A stretch of DNA of 64,000 nucleotides. Origin: Mermis nigrescens (lineage: Eukaryota > Nematoda > Enoplea > Mermithida > Mermithidae). The stretch is taken from positions 62,001 through 126,000 of the forward strand of contig JAVLUZ010000512.1 of the NCBI GenBank assembly GCA_036768485.1, given 5' to 3'. This document shows, piece by piece, positions 24,189 to 37,493 of this stretch. The position numbers were made by a program, and so were the translations under genes. The notes below the pieces were generated by a model. That model had not been told where the DNA came from. It searched no databases and was given only the letters and a program-made list of their open reading frames with translations. The stretch's first letter is position 1. Each line of letters starts with the position of its first letter.

Positions 24189-26100
24189 AGAACTCTACTT
24201 TTAATTAGCATGATTTGAGCCAGTCAGTAAGCACGTACGGTAACATGCCACAATAATGACAGCAGTCCAAGAAGGCGGAAAACAATATTGTTCTGAACAT
24301 CAGCATTATCTTTTTTAGACAAGACAACCTCACCTTATTTAAACAGATCATAGGTTTTCAGCATAAACTTTCAGCAAATATTGTGCGTAAAGAATACTTA
24401 CGCTCGGACTCGTAATCCTGACATTACATGAAACATTTTGAAAAAATGTAAGCTTCTGCAACGCACTGCAACTAAATTTAGTTTTCAGTGTAAACTTTAC
24501 ATAACTACCGTGTGTAAAGAAAGCATACAGTCAGATTCGTAATCTAGACCTTACGGAACATATTCCGAAAAAATTCACGTTTCGCAACGCCCTAGAAGTA
24601 AAATAAATTTGTAGTGTAAACTATATATTGACAATAGAAAAAGAATGCAAAACTTTATTAAACTACTGGGTGTATAGGAAAGTAACAATCAAATTCGTAA
24701 TTCTGACGTTACGCAGAACATTTTTAAAACAAATTAATCTTCCGCAAGGCTCTAGAACTAAAGTTAATTTGCAGTGTTAACTTTACACAACCACGGTGTA
24801 AAGAAGATTTTAGTCGGATTCATAATTCTGATATTACTCTAATATTACGATCAGTATTCATGAACAAATTTGGTCTTTACAATGGCCTGAAGACAAATGA
24901 GTATTAGATGTAAACTACTTTACACCACTATTTATTGTAAACAAACGCGCCCAAGTGGCGTATCACGTTTGATTCCTGCTACAATTTTAGACTTGATATC
25001 ATGTCAAGACTCATAACCGGTGGAGTTGGCCGAAAAAAACAAGATAGAAATACGTTTTAGACACCCAATTTTTGACTTTAAACCTCCCGGAAACAATAAA
25101 TATTGATGTAAACAAACGCAATTTACTGTGACGTGTGCCCATTATAAAGTACTTTATTTTTATTCTTTTCGACCTATCGCAACGTCATAACGAAGAACGT
25201 GGCGAACAAAAATACGGACTAAAACGCATTTTCCACCATCCAACACATTGTAAACTTTTAAAATCTGAAGCTAACTCTCCATTTAGTCTAGAGGAATTTG
25301 GTTCGGGCCAGTTTGTAGCCTTTGAACCATAGTACGTTTGTATGCGCAAAACTTCTGTTCCTCAAAATATTTGAGATATTTAACAATAAAAATAAGGAAA
25401 AACGTGGTTTTTGCCCATTTTACACCCCTGATTTCGAACTCTACACCCCCATAAATAACTCAATGCTGCGTTATTTAAACGCAGGTTGCTGCGACGTGTA
25501 GCCCTTAAAAATTACTTTATTTATATTTTTCTATTTTATTAAATTTATCCCGACTTTTATGCGCAAAAGTTGGTAGAGAAATCTTAGACAAAATCAGTTT
25601 TTTACACCATCCACTAGATTATAAAGTTGAAACCTCTGGTACTAACTCCGTATTGTGTGTGCAAAAGTTTGCTGGTAAGCACAAGATAGCCCTTGATCCG
25701 TAGTACACATCTATCAGAAAAAATTTCTCAGGACTAACCAGAGATGTTGGCAGACATTAAAAAGTCGAAAACTCGACCAAAATGTGTTTTTCCTCCCCAA
25801 GATTTTCACACTTTAACTTCCATTCGAGAATTAATGCAAAATTCAAAAAAACAACAAAAGTAGTATCTGTAGCATTCCTCCCTCTACAATTCAAAACCAA
25901 TAAATTTGTTGTGGCGTTAATACTGAGTTGTTCACAAGAGGTGTAAAAAACAACTTAAGTTTGCTAAACGTTATAACGTTACATCAAAACTCTACACGCT
26001 CATTACAAAGTCGATATTGAGAGTGAACAAAACACCTCATCGAGGCTATCGATCTTTTGAAAAACCGCAACTCCCAGGTGTGTCCCGTTATAGCTATTGG
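24189..26100. repeat. 'gtgtaaagt'-rich repeats, no gene
   Basis: Several imperfect units of about 110-130 bases between 24380 and 24850 share 'tcagattcgtaat', 'gacattacgtagaac' variants and 'gcagtgtaaactttac'. The same units recur at 60680-61200. 25130-25400 repeats 22170-22450. No convincing coding exon. Confidence 0.65.
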
Positions 26101-26560
26101 GGAGGTGCACAGGTGTCATGTTGAATAATCGAATGTATACATACTACCTTCGGAAAACTTTATCCTGTGGTTTGCAACAATGAAATATGTAGGTATAAAG
26201 TGGCCTCTGGCCAGAAAAACTTTGATGTAAGGAAAAACTCGACGATTGGCTAGTGATGGACAGGGTAAAAGTTTTGGGAGTCATAGTATCGGAAAAAAGA
26301 CAATTAATGAAACAAAAACGCAATTTTTTATGTTTCTTATTCAATTCGGTCTATTAGCAAACGCAAAAAAATTCAAAAATTTAGAAATAAAATTATGGTC
26401 CCAGTGAAGGGGCGGATTTGAGGGTGTCAACTGTCAATCCGTCACACTCGTATGCTTTGGCCATCTAAAAAATCGATTTGAAGGAATAGGAACTTCAGAA
26501 ATAAGGATGAGCGATGGCCAAAAGTCCATGAAAAAATCAAATCTATGCCAAAAATACATG
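26101..26560. other. No feature recognised
   Basis: AT-rich single-copy-looking DNA between the 'gtgtaaagt' repeats and the foldback element. The 66-codon reverse frame at 26144-26344 shows no family features. Confidence 0.4.
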
Positions 26561-26565
26561 TGCGG

Positions 26566-27840
26566 AAAATTGCTCGCCAACAATTGCTCGAGAACAATTG
26601 CTCGCCAACAATTGCTCGCCCAGCTATTGCTCGCCCAGCAATTGCTCGCCTAGCAATTGCTCGCCTAGCAATTGCTCGCCCAGCAATTGCTCGCCCAGCA
26701 ATTGCTCGCCCAGCAATTGCTCGCCTAGCAATTGCTCGCTCAGCAATTGCTCGCCCAGCAATTGATCGCCAACAATTGCTCGCCCAGCGATTGCTCGCCA
26801 AATGATTGCCCTACAAACAATTGCTCGCCTAACAATTGCTCGCCAATCACCAACAATTGCTAGCCGAACGATTGCTTGCTGAGCGATTGTAATTAAGTAC
26901 AAGTTAGTTCTGCTGTGATGTAGCATACATTTATCTATGTACGTACAGATTGAACCGTTTCTAGAGGGAAAGAGAGAAGAAGCAGTAGTTTGAAGGTTTA
27001 CTTTTTAATGTACCTACTAAAATGTATTTTAATGTTTTTAACTTTAATTTTCAATTTTAATGCACTCAATAAAGTCGACAGCAATACTTATAACATCTTA
27101 TTAAGCATCAGACTTGCTCGCCAACAATCGCTCGAGAACATTTGCTCGCCAACAATTGCTCGCCCAGCACCTGTCGACTTTATTGAGTGCATTAGGACTG
27201 AAAATTAAAATTAAAGGAATTAAAAATCATTTTAGTACACTAAAAATGAATACTTTCAAACTGAAACTACTGCTTCTTCTCTCTTTCCTACCAAAAACGA
27301 AACAATCTGTACATAGATAAATGTATGAGCGCAAATGTATGCAACAACACGATATAAAATGACAATTGCTGATTCAAATAAATGAGAAGCAACAATGCTT
27401 AGGGAGCGATTCCCATATGATTAATTCACTGGCGAGCAATTGCTCAGCAAATAATCGTTCGGCTAGCAATTGTTGGTGATTGGCGAGCAATTGTTAGACG
27501 AGTGATTGTTCGTCGAGCAATCATTTAACGAGCAATTGCTGTGCGAGCAATTGTTGGCGAGAAATTGCTGAGCGAGCAATTGTTGGCGAGCAATTGCTGA
27601 TGGCGAGCAATTGCTGGGCGAGCAATTGCTGGGCGAGCAATTGCTGAGCGAGCAATTGTTGGGCGAGCAATTGCTGAGCGAGCAATTGTTGGGCGAGCAA
27701 TTGCTGGGCGAGCAATTGCTGAGCGAGCAATTGCTGGGCGGGCAATAGCTGGGCGAGCAATTGCTGAGCGAGCAATTGCTGGGCGAGCAATTACTGGCGA
27801 GCAATTGTTCGCGAGCAATTGTTGGCAAGCAATTTTCGGT
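26566..27840. mobile_element. Foldback element with 15-bp tandem arrays in both arms
   Basis: The whole segment is a large inverted repeat. Outer arrays of 'caattgctcgcccag' (about 20 units at 26570-26895) are matched by the reverse complement 'ctgggcgagcaattg' (about 25 units at 27430-27835). Further in, 'catacatttatctatgta' pairs with 'tacatagataaatgtatg', 'gagagaagaagcagtagttt' with 'aaactactgcttcttctctc', and 'tgcactcaataaagtcgac' with 'gtcgactttattgagtgca'. A four-unit mini-array (27115-27170) sits at the centre. The ends are 'cggaaaattgctcgccaac' and its inverse. The layout resembles Drosophila FB elements. Ala/Ile/Arg or Asn/Cys/Ser repeat frames on both strands are array read-through. 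No clear target duplication. Confidence 0.9.
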
Positions 27841-29784
27841 AATCCCAAAAATAGTCTGTTTCAAGTAATTCGGGCATAACTTTTAGCCTCTTTGTATTAT
27901 GGTTAACATTACCTCCACTACATGTTTTCATGTATCTGTTAAATCAAGTACTATTACTTTGTGTGCAATTTTTTTCAGAAACAAAGGTTATTATCATAGA
28001 AAACCATAAAAATCCATAAAAATTCAAAATTTAGTTTTCTGGATGCAAATAAATTAAAAAAGGCTAGTTTCTGTAAACTCACTAATTTTTGACAAAAATG
28101 TATCTTTTTCTTTGCAGTAACCCGATGGATAAAAAGATAGAAAAATTAAAAAAGAAAAAACTTAGATGCAGATAAATTCGAAAACAGCCTTTAACCCCCG
28201 CGCACGACGCTACATATTGCAAAAGTAAAAAATTGGAAAAATCTCAATGATCGACCAATTTCTGCAGGAAATAATTTATTTTGTGGCAAATTTGATAGCG
28301 AATCAAAAGACGGCTAAAAATCGATACTTTAAGCATAATTGAGGCATTTTTCGGTCAATTCTTGGCACTATTTGGAAAATTGGAATTCCGCTCCCCCTCC
28401 TGTCAGAAAATCTGGGATTCGCCACTGGCGGTCGCCAATTGGTTTGGAAGAATCAGGCGGTCATGTCTCAGGAACTAAGTGATTCAAAAATGATTTGCAT
28501 AGCTAAAAATGGACAGGGCACAGATGGAACTTCGGTGGGCCCCTCCTAAATCTACCCGTTCCTGGAACAACTACGTGCATTATGAAGCGAAATTGTGGAC
28601 AAGTGACAAATTTCTACTAAGCTTGTTTCAGAACTACACCTGCCTGTACATACATAGGTATCTCGAAGATATCGCTGATTTTTTCGGCAGTATGCCGACC
28701 ATGAGTGGGAAGCAGCCAAATTCTGGGGATCCAATGAGGCCAAATTGCCAGAAATAGCACCAAAAATTCAATTTTGTGGTCTATCGATTTTTGGGAGGTC
28801 TGCCGGATTCTCAGGGGGGTCCATGCCCTCCATGCACAAGTGTGATGCCGACTACTACCCGGAATTTTCTGCTGTATACCAACGTGTATGTTTTATGTAC
28901 ATACATACTAATGCGAACTCAGAATTTTAATGTCACTTTTTAATTGCCATAAGAATTATACAATCTCGACTTTAATTTTAATTGTTGGCGACTTGTTTAT
29001 TTTTTGTTTATTTTGTTTATTTGTTTAAATTTTTTAAATTTTTTATTTTGTTTATTTTTATTTTTTTATTTTATTTAATTTTTTTTGTTCACTATAGCCA
29101 TAATCATGTGACCCAACCGCACGCATATTCTGTACCTAGGTTACTTGTACAGAGCTTTCACTTTAGCGTATTAAAAATCGATCGCTCACAGTGCTTCCAA
29201 ATTAGATTAATAAAGCAAGGCATCAGAGGACAAGTCTTGCACCAAAATATGGCGTACTGTAACATTAGCCTGTTTCTGCTTCGTAATTAAATCAACGATT
29301 GGCAAATAAAGAGATAATTCATTTTTACAGCCAATTGATTTAGTTACAACAATCTACGACTTTGAAATGACGACGAGAGCTCATGGTACCTACCACTAAA
29401 ACATGACTCGTAAATCAATACACGCACTTAATGTATTTATACCTCGAGATTTCCGACAAATGAAAAAAGAAAAGTAGGTATCTTCAGGATCGCTAATCCG
29501 GAAGGGAATCAAACTAAGGTATACCAATATTATGTGAGGATCAAGTCAATTCTCTTTGCAAGTTTTCACTGCCCTGCTGATAACCGCTTATTTTTGCCTT
29601 AAGCTGAAAACCTGGGGTGTTCCCCGAACTCTATCAGATCGATTTTCTTCTAAGTGCGTACAATGTATGTACATACGTTACCTTTTTCTCATGAAAACAG
29701 TACCTGCCCAATTCATCTGCAATTAAATATAAGATCTGCATCACTCGAATTCTTTTTTGAATGTAATATAGAGACTGTCTGCAG
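27841..29784. other. No gene recognised
   Basis: Mostly AT-rich. 28400-28428 ends 'gggattcgccactg', a probable single terminus of the CAGTGGCGGATCC family in reverse orientation. Open frames at 28509-28757 (+) and 28552-28743 (-) overlap each other and match nothing known. 28985-29090 is T-rich low complexity. Confidence 0.4.
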
Positions 29785-30241
29785 CAGTGGCGGATCCAGG
29801 ATTTTCTGACAGTGGGCGAAACCCCAAATTTTCCTAATAATATAAAAAATTGTCTTAAAAATTCGTCCACAGTTTTTTGCCGTCTAGACAGAATCATTCG
29901 TAATCCTAAATAAGTTATGAATTTTCAAAAATTTTCTGCGAAAAACGCGCAAAATTAGTGGAAAAATCGGCGCAAAGCACCTAAAAATACTCGATAAATC
30001 GCTTTAAAGACCCAAAAATCCTTCTCAATACATAAACAACTCTCTTGACGTAAAAATAAAGTTTTTAGGATACCAAGATAGTCAATGTCACTAATAATGT
30101 ACTCGGCGCGAGCAAAGCGCCGGATAAAATTTGAAAAATCGTGATAAAAAATGGCTAAAATCATCAAAGAATGCACACCATTTGCGCCCAAATATTTTTG
30201 GGGTCAGCCGCCTTCCTCCGCCCCCTCTAAATCCGCGCTTG
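29785..30241 (+). mobile_element. CAGTGGCGGATCCAGG-type hAT-like element, copy 1
   Basis: 457-bp insertion from 'cagtggcggatccagg' to 'ctaaatccgcgcttg', flanked by 'gtctgcag' and 'gtatgcag' (7 of 8). Internal modules are 'cggcgcaaagcac', 'aaacaactctcttgacgtaa', 'cggcgcgagcaaagcgccgg' (a hairpin variant) and 'tgataaaaaatggctaaaat'. No coding region. Confidence 0.87.
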
Positions 30242-30407
30242 GTATGCAGTCATGAAATAGTTATATGTTACTGATTTCTCTGTTAATCAATTGTTCTTTA
30301 GCATATAATTTTCAGTGCGCAACTGGTTTCAGAAATAACTTATGCAGTTAAATCTTGCAAGGCGCTTGCTGCACTTATTTATCGCTAATCTACAGTACCA
30401 TGACCAC

Positions 30408-30628
30408 CACACGTGGGCGTGGGGGATTGGGGTATGCACCCCCAGAAACCAAAATACCCGCCATAATTCAATTTTTGAAATTTTTGTTTTCTCGCAATTT
30501 TTTGATGCTAATGGATAGTGCTCGATGAGAAACGTTGAAAAATATTGTTTTTTCCGGCATACCACAATTTTTAAGGCTTTTTTTGACCTAATTGAAAAAT
30601 CTTGCACCCCCAGAATTTTGGTGCCGTT
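30408..30628 (+). mobile_element. CATACCTGGGCG-type MITE, copy 5, 3' end degraded
   Basis: Starts 'cacacgtgggcgtgg' and follows the family body to 'cagaattttggtgccg', then loses the 'cccacctatg' terminus. No target duplication can be read. Confidence 0.78.
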
Positions 30629-33364
30629 CTTTCCATTGGCGTTTTAGAATCGGCTTTTAAAATGATCAAGGATCGTTTGAAAAAACCTTTTTTGTCGATG
30701 AACAATAGCCTTATTTTCACTCTAATTAGTCGGGCTTATTTCACTGACTTGCATTAGGCCGTAGCTGGAACCCCGCTTCTGTCGCACTCTACGATGATCA
30801 TCCGATCGCTTTTTTGGGCTTTGATTCCCTCCCTTTGTTGACTGCTTAATTAATTAATCGTTTATTATAGTCGACGCATCATGATGAATAATTTATGGCC
30901 AGAGTAAAACGAGCGACCGATATTTTCAGTGGGATTCCGCAAATTGACTGATGAGCGTGAACATCGTCCGAAAACTTATTGTTATAGCATTCGCTCGTAC
31001 ACGCGGACGCCATCAATCTTGCTTGTCATTTTATGTTCAGCCCAAATCTACAGTATACCCGCACCATCACTAATTTGTCGCATTTATTCCATCAGTATGC
31101 ATCTGCTTTGCGTGTGTGTGGTGTCCAGTTCACCCCCTGTTGGCAGTTTGAGCGAGAATAAATTGATACAGATTGGCCGAGGTAGCAATGAGAAGATGCG
31201 CATGTACTTTTTATATAAAAGGCTTAAAATTCTGTTGCCCATCTATGCAACTTTTAGCACAAATACAGCGGTCTAATGCTACGTTTTTTGATTATAGGTA
31301 AGTACGTTATATCTTTTCAGAAAATCTGTTGCATTTTTGGCACTCTGTTGTCGCACACGCTTTTGAGCAAAAAAACAATCTATCGTTGAACAAAAAAGAG
31401 TCGGGATACGCATAGATTTCCGTCCATATTTTCCGACTAAATAAATCTCTTTTCTTACGTTTAAAATTTAGAAGAAACTTTACGACGCCAAAAACATTTG
31501 AATGCATTTGGGCGGGCCGAATAGCCGTGAAAATGGCACGGACGGCCGAGCGACTTTTCGGCGACCTATGATGAATAATCATCTTAAACGTATGTGCTTT
31601 AGCGTTTTTTCAATGTTTTTAAAACGACATTTAAGCGAGGCGTTGGGCTAAATGCGGGGTATAACAAAACGTTCGCAAATCGTCAAAGAAAGAAATATGT
31701 AAGTACAATGAACGAATATGAGAAAATGGACTGTAGATACTTAAAAATGCCAAAATAAAAAAGGACGTGATGTGACCGTTTTGAACTGTCAGTAAACAAT
31801 CCATCGTGTACCTAGCTATTTGCATATATTTATGTAGGTATGTAATGTACTCGTCTGTAGGTACTATGTGCATTATCTGTGCAATACTGCCTTAGTGGCT
31901 TATTTTTAAGAGTATATTATATTTTGAGCTTTTGCGTTTCTGGCACGCTCTTTCTATAACGTAAAACATTTTAGAGAATTCGAAAAATAGAAAAAAATCA
32001 AGTAAATTTGAACAAAAAATGGTAAAAAATGAATATATGGCATGAAGCGCCGAAAATGTAATACTTCCGATCCGAGTTAAAGGATATTGTATGATTTTTT
32101 CGGGAAGTTCACAATTTCGGGGTAAAACACTTTGTGCAGGAGCGGGGGTGGGGGTAATAAATTGTTTATTTTCAAGGAGCAAGAGGTGAAAAACCCCCTA
32201 AGATCATGTTCGATTGTTGTGACCAGTTTGTACCACGTCATTCAAAAAGGTAAAGCTGAAAGATACCGTGCTAACCATCAAACCTGTGAAGTATAGATTG
32301 AATTACGCATGCACATCCGTCGCGAAATTTAAAAAATCTATAAATTGATTTTAGCATGCACTTTCATAAGAAAACTTATTACTTTGAATAGAGACGCAGC
32401 ATATGTTAGTAAAATAAATAGGTACCTACTACCTAAGTATTTGCTGTGATTGAGCTTTTTCCTTTCAGTGCCATTTTTCACAGGAATAAGAGCAGGACAG
32501 TAAATGCTAATTTTTCGTCTGCAAAAAGTCATGCAATGCGATAAATCATTAGCATTTTTAACACAGCAAAAAAAGCTAGCTTTATTCGAGAAAAAAGCAG
32601 GCTGCTGTGATTTATGCGCAACGCGTCTTTATCGAGGCAATCAATTCCCACGTTTTCTGCTTATTGTCCTAGGCAAGCAGACTGCAGATCGTCGGCATGC
32701 TCAAAATGTTTACAGTAACCACAGATAACACATCTGCCTGCCTTTTGCAGGCAGTGCATATTTTTCTCCGAATTTTTTTAGTATAACGATGGCTGCGGTT
32801 CAGGAAATTTCGTGGTATAAAATATGAGGGAGAACAAATAAATTCACCGCGATGGAGGAATTCAAGAATTTTATTCATCAACGGAATTTAAATTTTAAAT
32901 GAAGGTGTAAACAGTAGCGTAGCTGACCATCGGACTCTGGGAGGAGGACAAAAATTTTGAAGTTGGATATATCAACAACCACTCGTAGATAATTAAAACA
33001 TAATGGTATTTTAGAGCTTTTCTAATGGTGATACGGAGAGTGTAAAAAATTTTAATTAAACTTGATTTCAGTAACTCGATACTAAACAAACATGTTGTAT
33101 TTTAGGCTTATTAGCTTGCATTTTAAGAATTTCCGATTTTTCTTTTTGAGGACCCTCCTTGAAATGAGTCGTACTTTACTGCTTCAAATGATTAATAAAT
33201 GATTAATTCTCTAACTACACAGTCCTCGCATTACTTTAGAAAAGTGACTGACTTTCTCGTCTATCAATTTCCGACCTCGACATTCAAAGAAGTTATTAGA
33301 AGTCCGTTATGAAAAGCAAACATATCTAAAAGTATCCAGATAAAAAAGAAAACTTATTAGGCAG
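30629..33364. other. No gene recognised
   Basis: Unassigned DNA. A 115-codon forward frame (30929-31276) and a 96-codon reverse frame (31892-32182) show no family features. 'tggcatgaagcgccgaaaat' near 32037 is a decayed copy of the hairpin module. Confidence 0.4.
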
Positions 33365-33444
33365 CAGTGGCGGATCCAGGATTTTTTCACAAAGGGCGAA
33401 ACCCAACATTTTCCTAAAGTGTCAAACATGGTCCAAAAATTCAA

Positions 33445-33491
<47 letters not shown>

Positions 33492-33768
33492 TATATATAT
33501 CATGCTTAAAGTACCGATTTTTATGTCTTTTGATCGACAGAATGATTTCTGATGCGGAAGTAAAAAATTTCCAAAGTTTTTATGAAAAACTCGCAAAATT
33601 ATTGCAGAAATCGACGCAAATCGCCGAAAAAACACTCGAAAAATGATTGTAAGAGCTACAAAATCTTTGTTCTATATAAAAACTACTCTTCTAACGTAAA
33701 TTTTAAAAATCATGATGAAATTGGCTTAAATCATCAAAAAATACACATCTATTCTTCATCCGCCAGTG
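33365..33768 (+). mobile_element. CAGTGGCGGATCC-type hAT-like element, copy 2, exact 8-bp duplication
   Basis: 404-bp insertion with a perfect target duplication 'ttaggcag' (33357-33364, 33769-33776). Ends 'cagtggcggatccagg' and 'tcatccgccagtg' form the terminal inverted repeat. It contains a short (TA)n tract at 33446-33500. The right-hand duplication itself runs into 'cagtggtggatctagg', the start of another copy of the same family, so two insertions abut. Confidence 0.9.
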
Positions 33769-33773
33769 TTAGG

Positions 33774-36212
33774 CAGTGGTGGATCTAGGATTTCCGTAAA
33801 AAGATGGTACCCCAACTTTCCTCAAACAGACGAAAATAGGTCGAAAAACCTGCTATATGCGAGCGATTAGCATTTCCGCCGTTTCATTGTTTAGTTTTGA
33901 ATAAACCCATTACTGATGCAATATTTTTCTAAAAAACTTGAAAATTTCAATATTCTCAACAATTTTATACAAAAAGATATTAGATTGCTTTGACTTTAGA
34001 GAAACAGAAACCTTTAAATTTATGCTTTGTAAAAAATCAGAGACGAAAGAGTGCGCTGACGAGGCAAGACTATGCTGAAAGGATTGTCAATGCTATGAAA
34101 TTTCTTTTCAAGAGTTGCAAAAATCTATTCCAGGCACAAATGTTACATTTCAGACCACCATGAAAGTAGATAAATGAAATTAATAGATTAGTGTGCTCTA
34201 AAATTTTGAGAAATTACAATCAACGATGACCAAAAATCATTACGAATTGCATCTTCGTTCTTTATCTCGCTAACTAAGTTAGGTCAAGGCTGTCTCCTCA
34301 GCCCTAAACTTGCTACGTTTATATGCTAAATGCTAGCTTAATTTAGCACTTTCGGCAATCTGTGGGTGACCATGGTGTAATTTCGAAATATGCCCGTAAT
34401 TCACTGCGGATTTAAAAATAAGCGAAAAGGAGGGATCTCTTATGACCCGTGCCGTGTTTTAGACTGGCAGTCTGGTTGATCGCTTTTTTTGCACAGTAGG
34501 TCGACCTGGACCATACATGAACAGCATAGGAATTTTGAGGGAAATCACTTCCCAAATTTTTTCTAAAGCACCTTTTGTACTCGAAAACGATGGGGTATGC
34601 GCGAACATTATGTTTTCACGTTTATGACGATACTCTTTCAGGAGCACTAAGACATGAAAAAGCGACAGAAGAGTTCATTAAATTCAAAGAAATACGAACA
34701 GAAATGATTATTTAGAGCAAGACGCACGCAAAATTAAGAGTTTGAGCAAAAGAGATCACCAAAAAAGCTCATAAAAACGTTTGTCTATGGTTTTTTGAAA
34801 AATCAAAAATTTTGAGGTCAGCACTCAGCAGCATTTTGCGGAGGGTCAGAGCATCCATTCGTAAAGCATAAACATTGCCTATCTATTTCATTGTGTTTTC
34901 CAGAAATAACAAATGTGAAGCGCAAATGCAGATTTAGCGCGTAGGCTAGTTGATGCCGCAAAATTATATGAACGGTCATCAATAGCCTGAGGGTGGCCGA
35001 TTGACCCAGAGTGCCGTTTTTCATCTCGTCTTTGTTGACATTCTTATTAATTACACAAGGATGTGAATTAAGAGGGAAGTAGCTCTTTAACGTTTCGTAA
35101 TCGGATCTTGACCCTCAAAAGATGCGAAGCGAGCAGCAAGCAAGTCTTGTCCGAAAATATGAACCAAAATAAAAATATAAATCCTGTGCGCAAATACAAT
35201 TAGGGAACTAGGGGGCAGATTAGTTCGTTTGTTCAGCTACCGATTTTTGCATTTACTAGCGAATTTTATCGATGCCCAAACAGTCCCACAGTACGCCCGA
35301 AGCGAGATTCGCGCATGGTTAACCTAAAATGTGTGCTTGTTTGCGGTCAAAATTTTCGAAAAATGTTTCGACGCTACGTTAGTCATATATGAGAGCCGAA
35401 AATGCATCTGTATAAATGTTTGCGGAGGAAAGAAAGATTAGTGATGGACATCAAAACGGCGTAAATCTGGTCACTCGCACTTTGAATGCTCTTTCCTTCA
35501 AAAATAAATAAACGCATCCCTGATACGTGTCTGGGTTACAGGCGTCGTATACCAACACTTGTGGCTCCCCGCTAACCGCAAAAGCGTCGAGTCTTACTGT
35601 AGCATATCTTACAGTACTACATCTGTAAATTAATGTACATCGTACGCGCGTTTTCCCAGAATACAGTATGTTTGACGGAATTCGAACACCTTGCCCGTCT
35701 TGGCGTCATGCGAAATCCTTTAAGCTTTTATTGTCCATCGTACGATTTAGGATTTAATTATTTGAGTCGCTAGAAATTTTTAAGAAAATAAATTAGCTTT
35801 ATTGATCAGCAAAAAAACAGTCATTACGTTACGCATTCATATCGTAGCACGCGGGCATTTCGTTGTTAAAAGCAATGGTGCTCCTATAATTCGATTAAAG
35901 AAATCAATACGAATGAATCGCATAGGTACGCAACGCACACGTACGACACACTTATGTACAACGAAGATAATCGCAATACGGTAATTTACGCATTAAAAAC
36001 GCACATAAACACCTTTTTTATACGAGTCAGAGTGATCAACAAGAGTAAATTTTGGTCCCGGGAAATTTATTTTAAGAAAAAAATTTAGCGCAAACGGTAT
36101 AGTACAGAACACGCAAGGACAAAACGATCCGTAAACCGTGCTGAATCGGATGACGAAATATCGCATGATCACTAACAGATGCATCAGATAGTCAAGTGGC
36201 TCGGGAGACATT
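33774..36212. other. Truncated element start, then unassigned DNA
   Basis: 33774-33850 begins 'cagtggtggatctagg', a decayed member of the CAGTGGCGGATCC family with no visible right end. The rest has no supported gene. 35570-35760 is somewhat less AT-rich, without a coding signature. Confidence 0.4.
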
Positions 36213-36691
36213 CCTGTGGCGATTCCAGAATTTTCTGACAGGGGGCGGAACCCCAAATTTCCTAATAGTGTCAAAAATTGTCCAAAAAATCGGTTCATTA
36301 TGCCTAAAGTATCGATTTTTTTGTAGTCTTTTAGTAGACTTAAATCATTTGTGATCTTAAAAAACTTACTGCAAAAAACGCGTAAAATTAGTGTGAAAAT
36401 CGGCACAAAACACCGAAAAAATACTCGAGAAATAATTTCAAGAACTAAAAAATCCTCGTTCTGGACATAAACAACTCTTCTGACGTAAAAATAAAGTTTT
36501 TGAGCGCCGAGAAAGTCAGTAAATGTCACTAGTGAGTATTACCCGGAGGAAAGCGCCGGAAAAATTCAAAAAATTGTGATAGAAATCGGCTAAAATCATC
36601 AAAAAATTTGACATCGTTCTCTATTGTGCCTACATATTTTTTGACGACAGGGGGCGGCCGCTCCTCGCCGCCCCCTCTGAATCCGCGCTTA
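36213..36691 (+). mobile_element. CAGTGGCGGATCC-type hAT-like element, copy 3
   Basis: Starts 'cctgtggcgattccag' and ends 'ctgaatccgcgctta', with the family body in order ('ttttctgacagggggcgg', 'taaacaactcttctgacgta', 'aaagcgccggaaaaattc'). Flanks are only loosely repeated, so it is an older copy. The 178-codon reverse frame over it (35993-36529) is incidental. Confidence 0.75.
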
Positions 36692-37493
36692 AGACACTGA
36701 AGTAGTTTAGTTGGATGGGTCTCTAGTAAATCTAAACTATTTTTTATATTTCGGTAAAGAGAAAAGATCTTTCAAAGAATATAAACTAATAAATGATAGC
36801 TAATAAACGGACTGACGCAAAAAATTTGAGTTTTTTTGATATGCAAAAAAATTTTACAAGAACGAATCAAAGACCAGATATCTAGAAGAGCAAAAGTTGA
36901 CGTGCATAATTGAGTTCTAGCACCATACATGCAACAGCTTGAAATTTCGGATGGGGAGTCCTCGACCATTTTCAGGGGGAGGGTAAATGACCTCCGATTT
37001 ATAGCCAAAAAAGCCAAAAACTTTCAGCAGTCAAATACAGACCCGAAAATACTCATTTGAGCGCGAGCATTTTTCAGTGAGCTTTACTCACGTCAGAAAA
37101 TTCAGTATCTCAGAAACTTGGTACGATAAATTTAAATGTAAAAAGTCTACGTTTCATATTGTGAGTTCCCTCCTTGTGAAATGTACTCATTCTCTGAATA
37201 ATACTAATAATAATTGTCTTTCATTCTTCCGATTTCTTTTTATAACTTTTGTGGGTGTAGCAACAGATGTTCATAACAAAAATAATTTATCGCAACATTT
37301 CTGCATCTTCGATCATTGAAAACGTCACTATGAACAAGAAATATGATTACGATGCCTCCTGAATTCTAAATAACGTAATTTGTATGAAGGGCTTAGTAAG
37401 GGAATGACGATAGGATTTTGCGACCTCATCCAATATGAAGTCAACAAAGTTAAAATATTAAAGCACGCATTCCCATAAGGTTCAGGTTACGGG
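36692..37493. other. Unassigned, with one 'cataccatgcaacagcttg'-like repeat
   Basis: 36920-37050 resembles the 'tacatgcaacggctcaaaat' unit at 41115, from the 17-19 kb repeat group. No gene recognised. Confidence 0.4.

Noticed and set aside
26566..27840. CRISPR-like array of regularly spaced repeats
   Set aside because: Units are contiguous 15-mers without spacers, the locus is eukaryotic, and the two arrays are inverted arms of a foldback element.
26442..27864. Open frames of 86-133 codons rich in Ala-Ile-Arg or Asn-Cys-Ser
   Set aside because: Read-through of the 15-bp arrays in all frames (15 is a multiple of three), not a protein family.
30929..31276. 115-codon forward frame as a possible gene
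   Set aside because: No recognised motif, no good splice context, composition like surrounding DNA.
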